Part shown: piece by piece, positions 19,323 to 29,010 of the stretch
Layout of the letters: every line of letters begins with the position of its first letter
Position numbering within the stretch: position 1 is the stretch's first letter
Origin: Cellulomonas sp. JZ18
GTDB lineage: Bacteria; Actinomycetota; Actinomycetes; Actinomycetales; Cellulomonadaceae
NCBI RefSeq assembly: GCF_009720485.1
Contig: NZ_CP045245.1
Span: 1,054,001-1,118,000 of the forward strand
Length of the DNA: 64,000 nucleotides
Reading direction: 5' to 3'
The notes under the pieces: generated by a model
What the model was told of the DNA's origin: nothing
Seen by the model: the letters and a program-made list of their open reading frames with translations, nothing else
The model's database searches: none
Translations under genes and position numbers: made by a program

Positions 19323-21184
19323 GCCTCACCTCCGCCGTGCTCGCCGTCCGTGCCGCACTCGCGGCCGCCCGGGCGCGCGAGGGCGGGCTCCGGGACCGTC
19401 TCGTCCTGCACCTCGAACGCCTGCTCGACGCTCGTGTCGTCGTCCATGCGCCGCCCCACGACGCGGCGGTACTCCGCCGCCACCGCGGGGCCGGCCGCGC
19501 CGTCGAGCAGCTCGGCGTGCGTGCCGCGCGCGACGAGCACGCCGTCGCGCACGAGCTGCACCTCGTCGACGTGGTCGAGCACGAGCGGGCTCGCGGTCAC
19601 CAGGAGCGTCGTGCGGCCGCGGCGCGCGTCGGCGAGCCGGGCGGCGATGCGGGCCTCGGTGTGCGCGTCGACCGCGCTCGTCGGCTCGACGAGCACGAGC
19701 ACCTCCGCGCCCGTGAGCAGCGCCCGCGCGAGCGCGACGCGCTGGCGCTGCCCGCCCGACAGCGACCGGCCCTTCTCGGGCAGCTCGCCGTCGAGGCCGT
19801 CGGGCACCGAGTCGAGCACGTCGTGCGCGTCCGCCAGCGCGATGGCCTCGAGCAGGTCGTCGCGCGTGGCGGCGCCGCGCACGTCGAGCTCGCCGGCGAG
19901 CGGCCCCGAGAACAGGTGCGGCATGGCCTCGGCGACGACGACGCGCTCGCGGACGGCGTCCTTCGGCAGGTCGGCGAGCAGCACGCCGCCCAGGCGCACC
20001 GGCGTCGCGGCCTCCGCCTCGTCGTCGAACCGGCCGAGCCGCGTGGCGATGCGGGCCGACTCGTCGGGGTCGGCGCTGACGAGCGCGACCACGCGGCCGT
20101 GCTCGAGCGTCACGCCGCTGACCTCGTCGACGAGCGGGGACCCCGGCGGCGGGACGGCGGCCGTCCCCGGCCGTGCGCCGGTCGACGGCATCACGCGCAG
20201 CACGGCCAGGACCTTGCGGGCGGCGACGACGGCCCGCGTGGTCGACTGCAGCATCATCGTCGCGTTCTGCACGGGCCAGCCCAGGAACGCGGCGTACCCG
20301 TACGTCGTCACGAGCTCGCCCGGCGTGATCGTCCCCTCGAGCGCCATGTGCGCGCCCACCCAGACGAGCGCGACGACGAACAGGCCCGGCAGCAGCACCT
20401 GGAGGGCGTCGAGCCACGACTGCGGGACGGCGACCTCCTCGCCGCGGCGGCGCACGAGCTGCGACTGCTCCCGGTACCGGCCGGTGAACACCTCCTCGCC
20501 CCCGATGCCGCGCAGGATCCGCAGCCCGGAGACGGTGTCGGCGCCCAGCGTCGTCAGACGTCCGGACGCCTCGCGCTGCGCCGCCTGGCGGCGCTGCAGC
20601 GGCTTGACGAGCAGCCCGAGGACGGCGGCGACCGTCGGCAGGCCGACGAGCACGATGACGCCCAGCGGCACGGACACCCGCAGCATGAGCACGGCCACCG
20701 CGGCGTACGCGACGAGCGAGCCGACGAACCGCGCGAGCGTGGCGTAGACCTCGCCGACGCGCAGCGCGTCGTTGGCGACGGCGGACACGACCTCACCGGT
20801 CGGCAGCTCGGCCGTGATGGCCGGGCCGGAGCGCGCGGCGGTGCGGCCGACGAGCTGCGACGTCGTGAACGCGGCCCGCAGCCAGTTCTGCACGTCGTAC
20901 CGGTGCCCCAACGCGCCGGCCGCGGCGCTGACCAGGCCGAGCACGAGCAGCAGGCCCGTCGCGCGGAACAGGCCCGGCCCGAAGCCGTTGGCCAGGCCGT
21001 CGTCGATCGCCTGCCCGGTCAGGTACGGCAGCAGCGCCTGGCAGGCGAACACCACGACGCCGCACAGCACGGCGGCGAGCAGGATGCCCCACTGCCGGCG
21101 GGCGACCCACCACAGGTACGCGACGGGGCCGCGCAGGGGCGGGGTGCCGGGGTCGGCGAGGGGCAGGGAACGCACCCGACTCAC
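19319..21184 (-). CDS. ABC exporter half-transporter lacking a Walker A motif (ATPase-dead partner)
   Basis: From the GTG at 21184 the protein has 621 residues: a six-helix exporter domain (about 25-325) and an unusual ATPase domain. Where Walker A should be the sequence is ALVSADPDESARIATRLG (about 367-384), with no glycine-rich loop, Lys or Ser/Thr. The Q-loop Gln is Glu (VVVAEAMPHLF, 419), the Walker B Asp is Val (LVLVEPTSAVD, 496-506), and the H-loop His is Ser (VTASPL, 532). Only the signature LSGGQRQR (475-482) and D-loop are kept. The damage is coherent, not random, so this subunit probably lends its signature motif to the partner and cannot hydrolyse ATP itself. A long acidic tail ends the protein. 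A second in-frame GTG at 21175 is an alternative start. Confidence 0.88.
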   Translation of the reverse strand: MSRVRSLPLADPGTPPLRGPVAYLWWVARRQWGILLAAVLCGVVVFACQALLPYLTGQAIDDGLANGFGPGLFRATGLLLVLGLVSAAAGALGHRYDVQNWLRAAFTTSQLVGRTAARSGPAITAELPTGEVVSAVANDALRVGEVYATLARFVGSLVAYAAVAVLMLRVSVPLGVIVLVGLPTVAAVLGLLVKPLQRRQAAQREASGRLTTLGADTVSGLRILRGIGGEEVFTGRYREQSQLVRRRGEEVAVPQSWLDALQVLLPGLFVVALVWVGAHMALEGTITPGELVTTYGYAAFLGWPVQNATMMLQSTTRAVVAARKVLAVLRVMPSTGARPGTAAVPPPGSPLVDEVSGVTLEHGRVVALVSADPDESARIATRLGRFDDEAEAATPVRLGGVLLADLPKDAVRERVVVAEAMPHLFSGPLAGELDVRGAATRDDLLEAIALADAHDVLDSVPDGLDGELPEKGRSLSGGQRQRVALARALLTGAEVLVLVEPTSAVDAHTEARIAARLADARRGRTTLLVTASPLVLDHVDEVQLVRDGVLVARGTHAELLDGAAGPAVAAEYRRVVGRRMDDDTSVEQAFEVQDETVPEPALARPGGRECGTDGEHGGGEA

Positions 21185-21664
21185 GTTACGGGCGGCCACC
21201 GACACCGGGGAAAGCCAATTCCGCGCCCCGGCGCCGGGTCCGGGACGCCCCACGCCGGATCCAGGACACCCGGGACGCGCCTCCGCGTGGCGGCCGCGAC
21301 CGGGGCCCGGGGTCCGGACCGGGCGTCCGCCGGCTCGCCGGAGCACGGTGGACGCCACCACCACCGCGGCGGGAGGCGGTGCGGACGGCACGAGCCTCCC
21401 CGCGGGTGCGGCGGCGGCCGGCCGTGCAGTACCGGGCCGGGGCAGGTGGTGCCCGTGGTCCAGGTCCCACGCCGGCCGGGCTCGGTCCTCCTGGACCGCC
21501 CCGACCTCGAGCGGCCCGTGCTCGCCGTGTACGCGCCGCTGCTCGTCGTCCTCGTCGCGCCGCTGACCGGCCACCTGGGCGCGACGCGGCTCGTCGGCGG
21601 CTGACACCGACGGCGCCCCGGACCCGGCGCGGAGTGCCCCGGGCGGCCAACTAGGCTGGGTCCC
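21185..21664. other. 480-nt intergenic region between divergent ABC exporter genes and guaA
   Basis: No convincing gene was found here. The best candidate is a 52-codon plus-strand frame (GTG 21446 to stop 21604) with a hydrophobic stretch (VLAVYAPLLVVLVAPL), but it lacks a ribosome binding site and may be chance in such GC-rich DNA. The only confident element is the guaA -10 box near the right end. A short lower-GC patch at about 21205-21225 (gggaaagccaattccgcg) may belong to the promoter of the minus-strand exporter operon. Confidence 0.5.
21652..21657 (+). promoter_or_regulatory. -10 element TAGGCT, leaderless promoter of guaA
   Basis: TAGGCT ends 7 nt before the GTG at 21665, placing the transcription start at the first base of the coding sequence. 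No Shine-Dalgarno sequence is present. Confidence 0.6.
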
Positions 21665-23251
21665 GTGACGCAGCCCCCCGAGCCCGCCACCACCCACCGC
21701 CCCGTCCTGGTCGTCGACTTCGGCGCCCAGTACGCGCAGCTGATCGCGCGGCGGGTGCGCGAGGCGAACGTCTACTCCGAGATCGTGCCGCACACGGCGA
21801 GCGTCGAGGACCTGCTCGCCCGGGACCCGGCCGCGATCATCCTGTCCGGCGGCCCGTCGTCGGTGTACGCCGCGGGCGCCCCCTTCGTGGGGCCCGAGCT
21901 GTTCGAGGCCGGCGTGCCCGTCATGGGCATCTGCTACGGCTTCCAGGCGATGGCGCAGGCCCTCGGCGGCACGGTCGCGCAGACGGGACAGCGCGAGTAC
22001 GGCGGCACGGCGGTCGAGGTCGCGGCGGAGGGGACCGTCCTCGAGGGCAGCCCCGAGCAGCAGACCGTGTGGATGAGCCACGGCGACGCCGTGCACGCCG
22101 CGCCCCCGGGCTTCGAGGTGCTCGCGACGTCCGCGGGCAGCCCCGTCGCCGCCTTCGAGGACCGCGAGCGGCGCCTGTACGGCGTGCAGTGGCACCCCGA
22201 GGTGAAGCACTCGCCGCTCGGGCAGAAGGCGCTCGAGAACTTCCTCTACAAGGGTGCGGGCCTGGCGCCCGACTGGAACCCCGGCAACGTCATCGCCGAG
22301 CAGGTCGAGCGCATCCGCGCCCAGGTCGGCGACGCGCGGGTCATCTGCGGCCTGTCCGGGGGCGTGGACTCCTCGGTCGCGGCCGCGCTCGTGCAGCGCG
22401 CCGTCGGCGACCAGCTCACGTGCGTGTTCGTCGACCACGGCCTGCTGCGCTCCGGCGAGGCCGAGCAGGTCGAGCAGGACTTCGTCGCGGCGACCGGCGT
22501 GCAGCTGAAGGTCGTCGACGCGCGCGAGCGGTTCCTGCACGCGCTGCACGGCGTGAGCGACCCGGAGACCAAGCGCAAGATCATCGGCCGCGAGTTCATC
22601 CGCGTGTTCGAGGACGCCGCCCGCGAGGTCGTCGAGGACGCCGGCGCCCACGGCGAGACCGTGAAGTTCCTCGTCCAGGGGACGCTCTACCCCGACGTCG
22701 TCGAGTCCGGCGGGGGAGAGGGCGCGGCCAACATCAAGTCGCACCACAACGTGGGCGGGCTGCCGGAGGACCTGCAGTTCGAGCTCGTCGAGCCGCTGCG
22801 CACGCTGTTCAAGGACGAGGTGCGCGCGGTCGGCCTCGAGCTCGGCGTGCCCGAGGGCATCGTCTGGCGCCAGCCGTTCCCCGGCCCGGGCCTCGGCATC
22901 CGGATCGTCGGCGAGGTCACGGCCGAGCGCCTGGAGACGCTGCGCGCCGCCGACGCCATCGCCCGCGAGGAGCTCACGCGCGCCGGCCTGGACCGCGAGA
23001 TCTGGCAGTGCCCGGTCGTGCTGCTCGCCGACGTGCGCTCCGTCGGCGTCCAGGGCGACGGCCGCACCTACGGCCACCCGATCGTGCTGCGGCCCGTCTC
23101 GTCCGAGGACGCGATGACGGCCGACTGGACCCGCCTGCCGTACGACGTGCTGCAGATCATCTCCACGCGCATCACCAACGAGGTCCCCGAGGTCAACCGG
23201 GTCGTCCTCGACGTCACGAGCAAGCCGCCGGGCACCATCGAGTGGGAGTGA
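21665..23251 (+). CDS. guaA: GMP synthase (glutamine-hydrolysing)
   Basis: This 528-residue enzyme turns XMP into GMP with ATP and glutamine, the last step of guanine nucleotide synthesis. The glutamine amidotransferase half has the nucleophile Cys90 in [13 protein letters not shown] and the His/Glu pair in [11 protein letters not shown]. The ATP-pyrophosphatase half begins with the P-loop [15 protein letters not shown], followed by FVDHGLLR. The dimerisation domain ends in the invariant [11 protein letters not shown], so the gene is complete. GTG start with a leaderless -10 box. A DUF3817 membrane protein gene follows 49 nt later. Confidence 0.97.
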   Translation: MTQPPEPATTHRPVLVVDFGAQYAQLIARRVREANVYSEIVPHTASVEDLLARDPAAIILSGGPSSVYAAGAPFVGPELFEAGVPVMGICYGFQAMAQALGGTVAQTGQREYGGTAVEVAAEGTVLEGSPEQQTVWMSHGDAVHAAPPGFEVLATSAGSPVAAFEDRERRLYGVQWHPEVKHSPLGQKALENFLYKGAGLAPDWNPGNVIAEQVERIRAQVGDARVICGLSGGVDSSVAAALVQRAVGDQLTCVFVDHGLLRSGEAEQVEQDFVAATGVQLKVVDARERFLHALHGVSDPETKRKIIGREFIRVFEDAAREVVEDAGAHGETVKFLVQGTLYPDVVESGGGEGAANIKSHHNVGGLPEDLQFELVEPLRTLFKDEVRAVGLELGVPEGIVWRQPFPGPGLGIRIVGEVTAERLETLRAADAIAREELTRAGLDREIWQCPVVLLADVRSVGVQGDGRTYGHPIVLRPVSSEDAMTADWTRLPYDVLQIISTRITNEVPEVNRVVLDVTSKPPGTIEWE

Positions 23252-23300
23252 CCCGCACGGGCACCCCCGGGCCGACCCGACGGACCGACGAGAGGACGAC

Positions 23301-23738
23301 GTGACCACCCAGCCCGACCCCGCCACCGCGACGAGCGCGACCGCCGGCCCCCGGGCGGCGTCCACCGCCACCTGGGTCCGCAAGGCCACCGGGTCGCTGA
23401 AGCGCTACCGCGTGATGGCCTGGGTGACCGGCGTGATGCTCCTCGTGCTGTGCGTGGAGATGGTCCTCAAGTACGTCGTGCACGCCCCCGAGTCCGTGAT
23501 GGGCGCTCTCGAGTGGATCCCGTTCGCGCACGGCTGGATCTACGTCGTCTACCTCGTCACGGTCTTCGACCTGTGGTCCACGCTGCGCTGGAAGCTGGGC
23601 CGGCTCGTCACGATGGCGCTCGCGGGCGTCGTGCCCGTCATGTCGTTCGTCCTGGAGCGGCGCGTGCACGCGCAGGCGCAGGCGCGCATCGACGCCGCGG
23701 CGTCCGCGCGCCCCGCCGCCCCGGGCGCGGCGGCCTGA
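23301..23738 (+). CDS. DUF3817-family integral membrane protein
   Basis: The 145-residue protein has about three transmembrane helices: VMAWVTGVMLLVLCVEMVL, WIYVVYLVTVFDLW, and LVTMALAGVVPVMSFVLE. The motif HGWIYVVYLVTVFDL, followed by W.L.R and PVMSFVLERRV, marks the DUF3817 family, which is widespread in actinobacteria and often sits close to guaA. The N-terminus (about 30 residues) is a soluble Ala/Thr-rich tail and the C-terminus is Ala-rich. Function is unknown. GTG start preceded by GAGAGGACGAC. It is likely co-transcribed with guaA and the following glycosyltransferase. Confidence 0.82.
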   Translation: MTTQPDPATATSATAGPRAASTATWVRKATGSLKRYRVMAWVTGVMLLVLCVEMVLKYVVHAPESVMGALEWIPFAHGWIYVVYLVTVFDLWSTLRWKLGRLVTMALAGVVPVMSFVLERRVHAQAQARIDAAASARPAAPGAAA

Positions 23739-23755
23739 GCCGGGCGGCCTGACGC

Positions 23756-24897
23756 GTGCGCGTCGTCCACGTCTCCGACTGCTTCGCGCCGCGCACGGGC
23801 GGCATCGAGACGCAGGTCGGCGACCTGGCCCGGCACCAGGCGGCTGCCGGGCACGAGGTGCACGTGCTCACGGCGACCCTCGGCGAGGGCGGTGAGCGCG
23901 GCGGCGTCGTCGACGTCGAGGACGGTGTGCACGTGCACCGGCTGGGTGCGCGCCTGCCGTTCGACCTGCCCGTCAACCCGCTCGCGGGCCCGCGCCTGCT
24001 GCGCGACGCGTACGCGGACCTGCGTCCCGACGTCGTGCACGTGCACGCCGGCGTGCTCTCGCCGTTCGCGTTCGACGGCGCCCGGCTCGCGATGGCCGCG
24101 GGCCTGCCGACGGCGGTGACGTGGCACTGCATGCTCGACGGCGTCGCCGCACCGGCCGCGCACCTCGTGGCCCGGACACGCTGGTCCCGGCCGCGCGCGG
24201 CGCTCAGCGCGGTGAGCTCGGCGGCGGCGGAGCGCGTGCGCGAGCTGTTCGGCGGGGCGGACGTCGCGGTGGTCCCCAACGGCATCGACGCGGACCGCTG
24301 GGCGCCGGCGCCGGGGTCCGGCCGTGCCGAGGACGACGGGCCGCTCCGGCTCGTCGCGACCATGCGCCTGGCACCGCGCAAGCGCGCGGTGCCGCTCGTC
24401 GAGGTGGTCGCGGCGGCGGCGCGGCACCTGCCGGCCGGCGCGCTGCACCTCACCGTGGCGGGCGACGGCCCCCTGCGCGACGCGCTCGCCGCGCGCGTGC
24501 GGGCGCTCGGCCTCGACGACGTCGTCGCGCTGCCCGGCCGCCTCTCCCGGGAGGAGGTCCGCGCGGCGTACGTCGACGCCGACGTCTTCCTCGCCCCGCG
24601 CGGCTCGAGGCGTTCGGCATCGCCGCGCTCGAGGCCCGGACCGCCGGCCTCGTCGTGCTCGCCCACCGCGGCACGGGCATCGGGGAGTTCGTGACGGACG
24701 GGCGCGACGGGTTCCTCGTCGCCGACGACGCGGAGATGGCGACCGCCGTCGTCCTGCTCGCGCAGGACCGTGACCTGCTCGCGCGGATGCGCACGCACAA
24801 CCGCGCCGTGCGGCCCGCGTTCGCGTGGGCGGACGTGCTCGCGGCGGCCGAGGCGGAGTACGCCCGCGCCGCCGCGCTCGTCACCTCCGGGTCCTAG
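23756..24897 (+). CDS. Glycosyltransferase family 4 protein (frame break near 24595)
   Basis: A GT-B retaining glycosyltransferase that probably adds a sugar to a lipid or cell-envelope glycan. The N-terminal domain opens MRVVHVSDCFAPRTGGIETQ with the donor-loop GGIE; the C-terminal domain has VVPNGIDADRW, RLVATMRLAPRKR and the catalytic EX7E region. The frame breaks at CCCC (24594-24597): the first frame ends VFLAP, and after adding one C it continues as ARLEAFGIAALEARTAGLVV to the stop at 24897. Repaired length is about 381 residues, normal for GT4. GTG start 17 nt after the DUF3817 gene. The specific donor and acceptor cannot be told. Confidence 0.85.
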
Positions 24898-24985
24898 GTC
24901 CCGGACGCGTTCGCGCAGGTCAGGCCGAAGGTCCCAGAACGGGCGCGACCGGGCGCGGGGCGGCCGCCGGACGGTCCTGGACGGG

Positions 24986-25051
24986 GGACCAGGGTCCTAC
25001 CGAGGCCGCTCCCGGCGGGTCGAGAGTTGTCACGTGAGCACGACAGCTCAC
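24986..25051. promoter_or_regulatory. Two short palindromes upstream of the 25109 gene
   Basis: GGACC-AG-GGTCC lies at 24986-24997 and GTGAGC-ACGACA-GCTCAC at 25034-25051, both within the 211-nt gap before the small membrane protein gene. They have the size and symmetry of operator sites. No consensus for a named regulator was recognised, so they are listed as candidates only. Confidence 0.35.
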
Positions 25052-25108
25052 CGGCACCGCCCCACAGACGGAGCCGTCTCGGGGAGAACAGAAGGATCGG
25101 GGAGTCCG

Positions 25109-25576
25109 ATGTCCGCAGCAGTCCGCAAGCCCGCCCACCTCAAGGCCCTCGCCGTCGTGGTGATGGTGTTCGGCGTGGTCTTCGCCGTCGCCGGCACGGC
25201 CACGTGGGCGCTCGTGTCCGGCAACCTGCGCAACGAGCAGATCACCGTCGCCGAGGACGCGTCGATGTTCGCCGGCGAGCTCGTCGACACGCCGTGGGAG
25301 GCGTGGGCGCAGGCCGACATCATCAACCACCACGCGCTCGACGCCTCGGGTGGCAAGACGTACTCGCAGCTGGACCGCGAGGACCCGGTCCGCGAGACGA
25401 TGATGAACGGCTCGTTCCTGCGGGCGTCGCTGTTCACCTCGATCGTCGCCTTCGGCGTCGCGCTGCTGGTCTTCGGCCTCGGCGTCGTCTTCATCGTCGT
25501 CGGTGAGGCGCTGCGCCGGGTCGCGGCCCGCGTCGACGCCCCCGTGCTCGACGCCGCGGAGCCGGTCACGGTCTGA
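25109..25576 (+). CDS. Small membrane protein of the family often misnamed aromatic ring-opening dioxygenase LigA
   Basis: The 155-residue protein starts at the ATG 25109 with GGGGAG 6 nt upstream. Two hydrophobic helices frame an outer loop: LKALAVVVMVFGVVFAVAGTATWALV near the N-terminus and SIVAFGVALLVFGLGVVFIVVG near the C-terminus. The loop contains ITVAEDASMFAGELV, AQADIINHHAL and GGKTYSQLDREDP, a conserved block in actinobacterial membrane proteins that databases often call LigA. There are no metal ligands or dioxygenase features, so that name should not be taken as a function. The role is unknown. It ends just before a bidirectional hairpin. Confidence 0.8.
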   Translation: MSAAVRKPAHLKALAVVVMVFGVVFAVAGTATWALVSGNLRNEQITVAEDASMFAGELVDTPWEAWAQADIINHHALDASGGKTYSQLDREDPVRETMMNGSFLRASLFTSIVAFGVALLVFGLGVVFIVVGEALRRVAARVDAPVLDAAEPVTV

Positions 25577-25591
25577 CGCGCCGCGCACGCC

Positions 25592-25629
25592 ACGAGGGCC
25601 GGTACCCCGTCGGGGGTACCGGCCCTCGT
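25592..25629. terminator. Bidirectional terminator hairpin
   Basis: A perfect 17-bp stem (ACGAGGGCCGGTACCCC at 25592-25608, complement at 25613-25629) with the loop GTCG lies between the convergent genes ending at 25576 and 25661. Symmetry allows it to stop transcription from both sides. Confidence 0.85.
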
Positions 25630-25660
25630 CGTGCGCGCTCGGGCAGGAGCGGCGGCTCCG

Positions 25661-26020
25661 TCAGCGCCGGGCGGCGTCGTCCCCGCCGCGCCGGCGGGCG
25701 CTGGCCAGCAGCGGCCCCACGATCAGGCCCAGCCCGGCGAGGACCAGCAGGCCGATCGCCGCGAGCTCCAGGTCGATCGTGTAGCCCGCGGCCACGAGCA
25801 GCACCCCCACCCCGAGCAGGGCGATCACGACGCCCCACACGACGGTGCCGACCCGGACGCGGTCGCGGCGGGTGCCGTCCGCGGCGTCCTCGTCGCCGTC
25901 CGGGCCGTCCGCGTCGCGGGCGGCCGCGGTGCCCGCGTCCGTCGGCAGCGGACGGGTCTCGTCCAGCGGCAGCGGCTGGGTCTCGCCGACCGGGAGCGGC
26001 CGGGTCTCGTCGGTGCTCAT
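25661..26020 (-). CDS. Small two-helix membrane protein, function unknown
   Basis: The 119-residue protein has an N-terminal soluble tail made of three near-repeats (ETRPLPV, ETQPLPL, ETRPLPT), an acidic stretch, then two transmembrane helices (VGTVVWGVVIALLGVGVLLVAA and LAAIGLLVLAGLGLIVGPLL) and a basic end. Its ATG overlaps the stop of the upstream PspC-domain gene (ATGA), so it belongs to that operon. The repeated TRPLP tail resembles a protein-protein contact peptide, but no domain was recognised. It probably works with the envelope-stress proteins next to it. Confidence 0.75.
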   Translation of the reverse strand: MSTDETRPLPVGETQPLPLDETRPLPTDAGTAAARDADGPDGDEDAADGTRRDRVRVGTVVWGVVIALLGVGVLLVAAGYTIDLELAAIGLLVLAGLGLIVGPLLASARRRGGDDAARR

Positions 26021-27491
26021 GCTGCGTCCTCCTCGATGATCCGGACCTCGCCGACGCCCGAGCTGATGTCGAGCACCAGGTCGGGCTCGCCGGCCGTGGC
26101 GTCGCGGTCACGGAACGTCATGTCCCCGATCCCGACGCCGTCCTGCGTGCGGCGCTCGTCGTCCAGCTCCCACACGACCGAGCCGACGCCGGCGGAGACG
26201 CGCGCCTCGACCGCGGCCTCGGACGGCACGACGACCGTGAGGTCGCCGGCGCCGAGCGAGAGCGGCACGTGCAGCGGCCCGCCCTCCAGCGGCACGGCGG
26301 TGAGGTCGACGGTGGCCTGCCCGATGCCCAGGTCGAGACCGCGCTGCGCGTCCTCGCGGGTCGTGACCGTCGCCTCGATGCGGTTGTCGCGCCAGTCGCC
26401 CGGACCGTCCCACCAGTTCTCGCGCTCACCCTGCGTGGCCAGCGCGAGCGGGACCCAGACGAGCGCGGCGACGACGGCCAGGAAGCCGACCGCACCGCTC
26501 GTGCGGCCCCGCAGACCCAGGGTGACGATGCCGAGCCCGGCGAGGACGAGCGCGATGCCGCCCGCGGTCAGCCCGACCGGGCCGTCGAAGAGCTCGGTGC
26601 GCTCGCCGAGCAGCAGCACGGCCAGGCCGAGGACGCTCAGGCCGACCACGACCCCGACGGTCGCGGCGTCGGCGCCCTTGCGGGGCGGGCGGGACGGGCG
26701 CGGGGGCACGGGCGGGGCCGGCGGCACGGGCGGCGCCGGCGGAGGGGTCCAGCCGCCGGCGGGCGGCGGAGGTGCGGCCCAGCCGGGGGCGGGGGCGCCG
26801 GCGGGCCCACGCGCTCGCCGGCCGGGGCAGGTGCCCCCCACGCCGGCGTCGGGGCGGGCGGCGCCGCGGCCGGGGCGCCGTGCGTCGCGACGGGGGGCGG
26901 GGCGTACGGCGCACCGTAGGAGGCGCCGGTCCACGGACCGTGGGGCGGCGGGCCGGGCCGGGGCCGACGACGGACCGCGAGCACCACGAGGGCGACGAGG
27001 CCGCCGACGAACGCGAGCCAGAGCAGCCCGGAGAACCAGCCGGTGCCGTCCCAGAACCACCACCAGCCGTCACCGCGGGCCAGGCCGACGAGCACGAAGC
27101 CGAGGGCGCCGAGCAGCGCGATGTCGCCGTCGCCGGCGACGAGCCGTTCGAGGTGGATGCGCCCGTCGCGCTGCTCGGGCAGCAGGGCCCACGCGACGCC
27201 GTACACGACCAGGCCGAGCCCGCCGAGCAGGAACGTCACGGCGAGGATGCCGCGCACGAGGAGGGGGTCGACGTTGAGGCGGGCCGCGAGGCCGCCCGCG
27301 ACGCCGCCGATCCAGCGGTCGTCCGACCGGTACAGGCCGGTACGGCGCACGCCGTCCCAGAAGCCCTGCGCGCCGGAGGGACCGGGTCCGCCCGAGGCGG
27401 GGGCGGGGCCGCCGGCTGCGAAGCCGGGGCCGGTGCCGGGCCCGGGGCCCGGGGTGCCGGCGCCGCCGCCGGCAGGGGTCTGCGTGTCCAT
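26017..27491 (-). CDS. PspC-domain membrane protein with C-terminal LiaF/toastrack-like domain (frame break near 26805)
   Basis: The protein begins MDTQTPAGG at 27491 with a Gly/Pro-rich tail, then a PspC domain (GLYRSDDRWIGGVAGGLAARLNVDPLL, helix VYGVAWALLPEQ). Further membrane helices and a long Pro-rich linker follow. After the break come three more hydrophobic segments and a soluble C-terminal domain of about 120 residues (RIEATVTTREDAQRGLDL, then VSAGVGSVVWELDDE and SSGVGEVRII), which has the short repeating beta-strand look of the toastrack/LiaF C-terminal family. The frame changes in the GC-run region 26797-26808 (WGAPAPAGERVG then PAGAPAPGWAAPPPP); one added base repairs it. It is divergent to a PspC-containing histidine kinase and likely senses or modulates envelope stress with it. 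Confidence 0.8.
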
Positions 27492-27651
27492 GGCTCGATC
27501 CTGTCCCCGGCACCGTCCCCGGGGCATCGGGGGTCGTCCCTGACCCGACCCTGGCCCGTACCCGGGCCCGGCGTGCCCGCGCCCCTGATCTGGGCCCGGA
27601 CCCGCCCGGACGGGGGTCGGCGGCACGCGCCGGACGTGTGACGATCGGTGC

Positions 27652-29010
27652 GTGAGCACCGCACCCGCACCCGCGCCCGCCCCGGCGGTCCCCGCGCGGC
27701 TGCCCCTGCGCCGCCCCGACCGGGGCCGGTGGTTCGCCGGCGTCGCGGTGGGGCTCGCGGCGCACCTCGACGTGCCCGTGGTGGTCGTGCGCCTCGCGCT
27801 CGTCGCGCTCGTCCCCGTCGCGGGCGCGGGGTTCGTGCTCTACGTCTTCTGGTGGCTGACCGTGCCGGTGGGCGACCCCGCCGCGGTCGCCGCCGGCTCG
27901 CGACCCAGCGCGCTGCAGCGCCTGGCGCGCCGGCAGACCCTCGCGGACGGGCGCCGCGTCCCGCTGGCCGACCTCGGGCTGGGGGCGCTGCTCGTGCTCG
28001 CCGCGGGCGTGCTCGTGGCCGTCCGCCTCGGTGTGCAGGTCGACTCCACGTGGGTGCTCCCGGCGCTCCTCGTCCTCGTGGGCCTCGGGCTCGCGTGGAG
28101 CCAGCTGGACGCGGTGCAGCGCCGGCAGCGCGACGGGCGGCGGATCAGCGTCCTGCGGCTCATCGGCGGCGTGCTGCTCGCCGCGGCCGGCGTGCTGCTC
28201 CTCGTGGGCGAGAGCGTGGGGCGCGGTGTGGAGCCCGCTCTCATGGTCCAGGCCGGGATCGGTGCGCTGGCCGTGCTGCTGGGCGTGGGGCTCGTGCTCG
28301 CGCCGTGGTGGGTGCGCCTCGTCCGGGAGCTCGGCGACGAGCGCGCCGCCCGTGCCCGCGAGGCCGAGCGCGCCGACATCGCCGCGCACCTGCACGACTC
28401 GGTGCTGCAGACGCTCGCCCTCATCCGTGCCCGCTCCGACGAGCCGGCGGAGGTCGCGCGCATGGCCCGCGCCCAGGAGCGCGAGCTGCGCGAGTGGCTG
28501 TACGACGACCGGCACGAGCCCGGCACGTCGCTCGCGGCCGCGCTGCGCTCGGTCGTCGCGGAGGTGGAGGACTCGCGGTCCGGGCCCACGGGCGAGCCCG
28601 TGGCGGTCGACGTCGTCGTGGTCGGGGACCGGGTGCCCGACGCGGACACCCAGGCCCTGCTGCAGGCGACCCGCGAGGCCCTCGTGAACGCCGTCGTGCA
28701 CGGGCGGCCGCCCGTGTCGCTGTACCTCGAGGTGGGACCCTCGGTCGTCGAGGTCTTCGTGCGCGACCGCGGCGACGGGTTCGACCTCGACGCGGTCGGA
28801 CCCGACCGCTTCGGCGTGCGCGAGTCGATCATGGGCCGGGTGCGCCGCCGCGGCGGGACGGCCCGTGTGACGAGCAGCCCCGAGCGCGGCACCGAGGTGC
28901 ACCTGTGCATGCCCGTCGGCGGCGCCGCGCCGTCCGACCCCGCCGGTGCCCGCGCCGGTGACACCGAGCCCGCGGCGGACCGCCGCCCCGACCCGCAGGA
29001 GGACGCGTGA
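27652..29010 (+). CDS. PspC-domain sensor histidine kinase
   Basis: This 452-residue kinase has an N-terminal PspC domain (about 18-75; RGRWFAGVAVGLAAHLDVPVVVV, helix FVLYVFWWLTVPVG) in place of a classical sensor loop. Four more hydrophobic segments precede the HisKA_3 phosphoacceptor ADIAAHLHDSVLQTLALI with His248 as the likely phosphorylation site. The ATP-binding domain has the N-box ATREALVNAVVHG and the G-box DRGDGFDLD. GTG start at 27652. Its stop overlaps the response regulator start (GTGA), so the two form a two-component pair. The PspC domain shared with the divergent gene suggests the two proteins contact each other in the membrane, as in LiaF/LiaS-type systems; this is inference. 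Confidence 0.9.
   Translation: MSTAPAPAPAPAVPARLPLRRPDRGRWFAGVAVGLAAHLDVPVVVVRLALVALVPVAGAGFVLYVFWWLTVPVGDPAAVAAGSRPSALQRLARRQTLADGRRVPLADLGLGALLVLAAGVLVAVRLGVQVDSTWVLPALLVLVGLGLAWSQLDAVQRRQRDGRRISVLRLIGGVLLAAAGVLLLVGESVGRGVEPALMVQAGIGALAVLLGVGLVLAPWWVRLVRELGDERAARAREAERADIAAHLHDSVLQTLALIRARSDEPAEVARMARAQERELREWLYDDRHEPGTSLAAALRSVVAEVEDSRSGPTGEPVAVDVVVVGDRVPDADTQALLQATREALVNAVVHGRPPVSLYLEVGPSVVEVFVRDRGDGFDLDAVGPDRFGVRESIMGRVRRRGGTARVTSSPERGTEVHLCMPVGGAAPSDPAGARAGDTEPAADRRPDPQEDA

Noticed and set aside
21446..21604. Possible 52-residue membrane peptide before guaA
   Set aside because: No ribosome binding site, no -10 box at a leaderless distance, and no known family. The hydrophobic stretch could arise by chance.
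21185..23389. Extension of the ABC exporter frame upstream to 23389
   Set aside because: The extra residues lie opposite guaA and look like shadow translation; the exporter domain begins normally after the GTG at 21184.
25109..25576. Aromatic ring-opening dioxygenase LigA
   Set aside because: The protein resembles a group often given this name, but it is a two-helix membrane protein with no metal ligands or catalytic motif.
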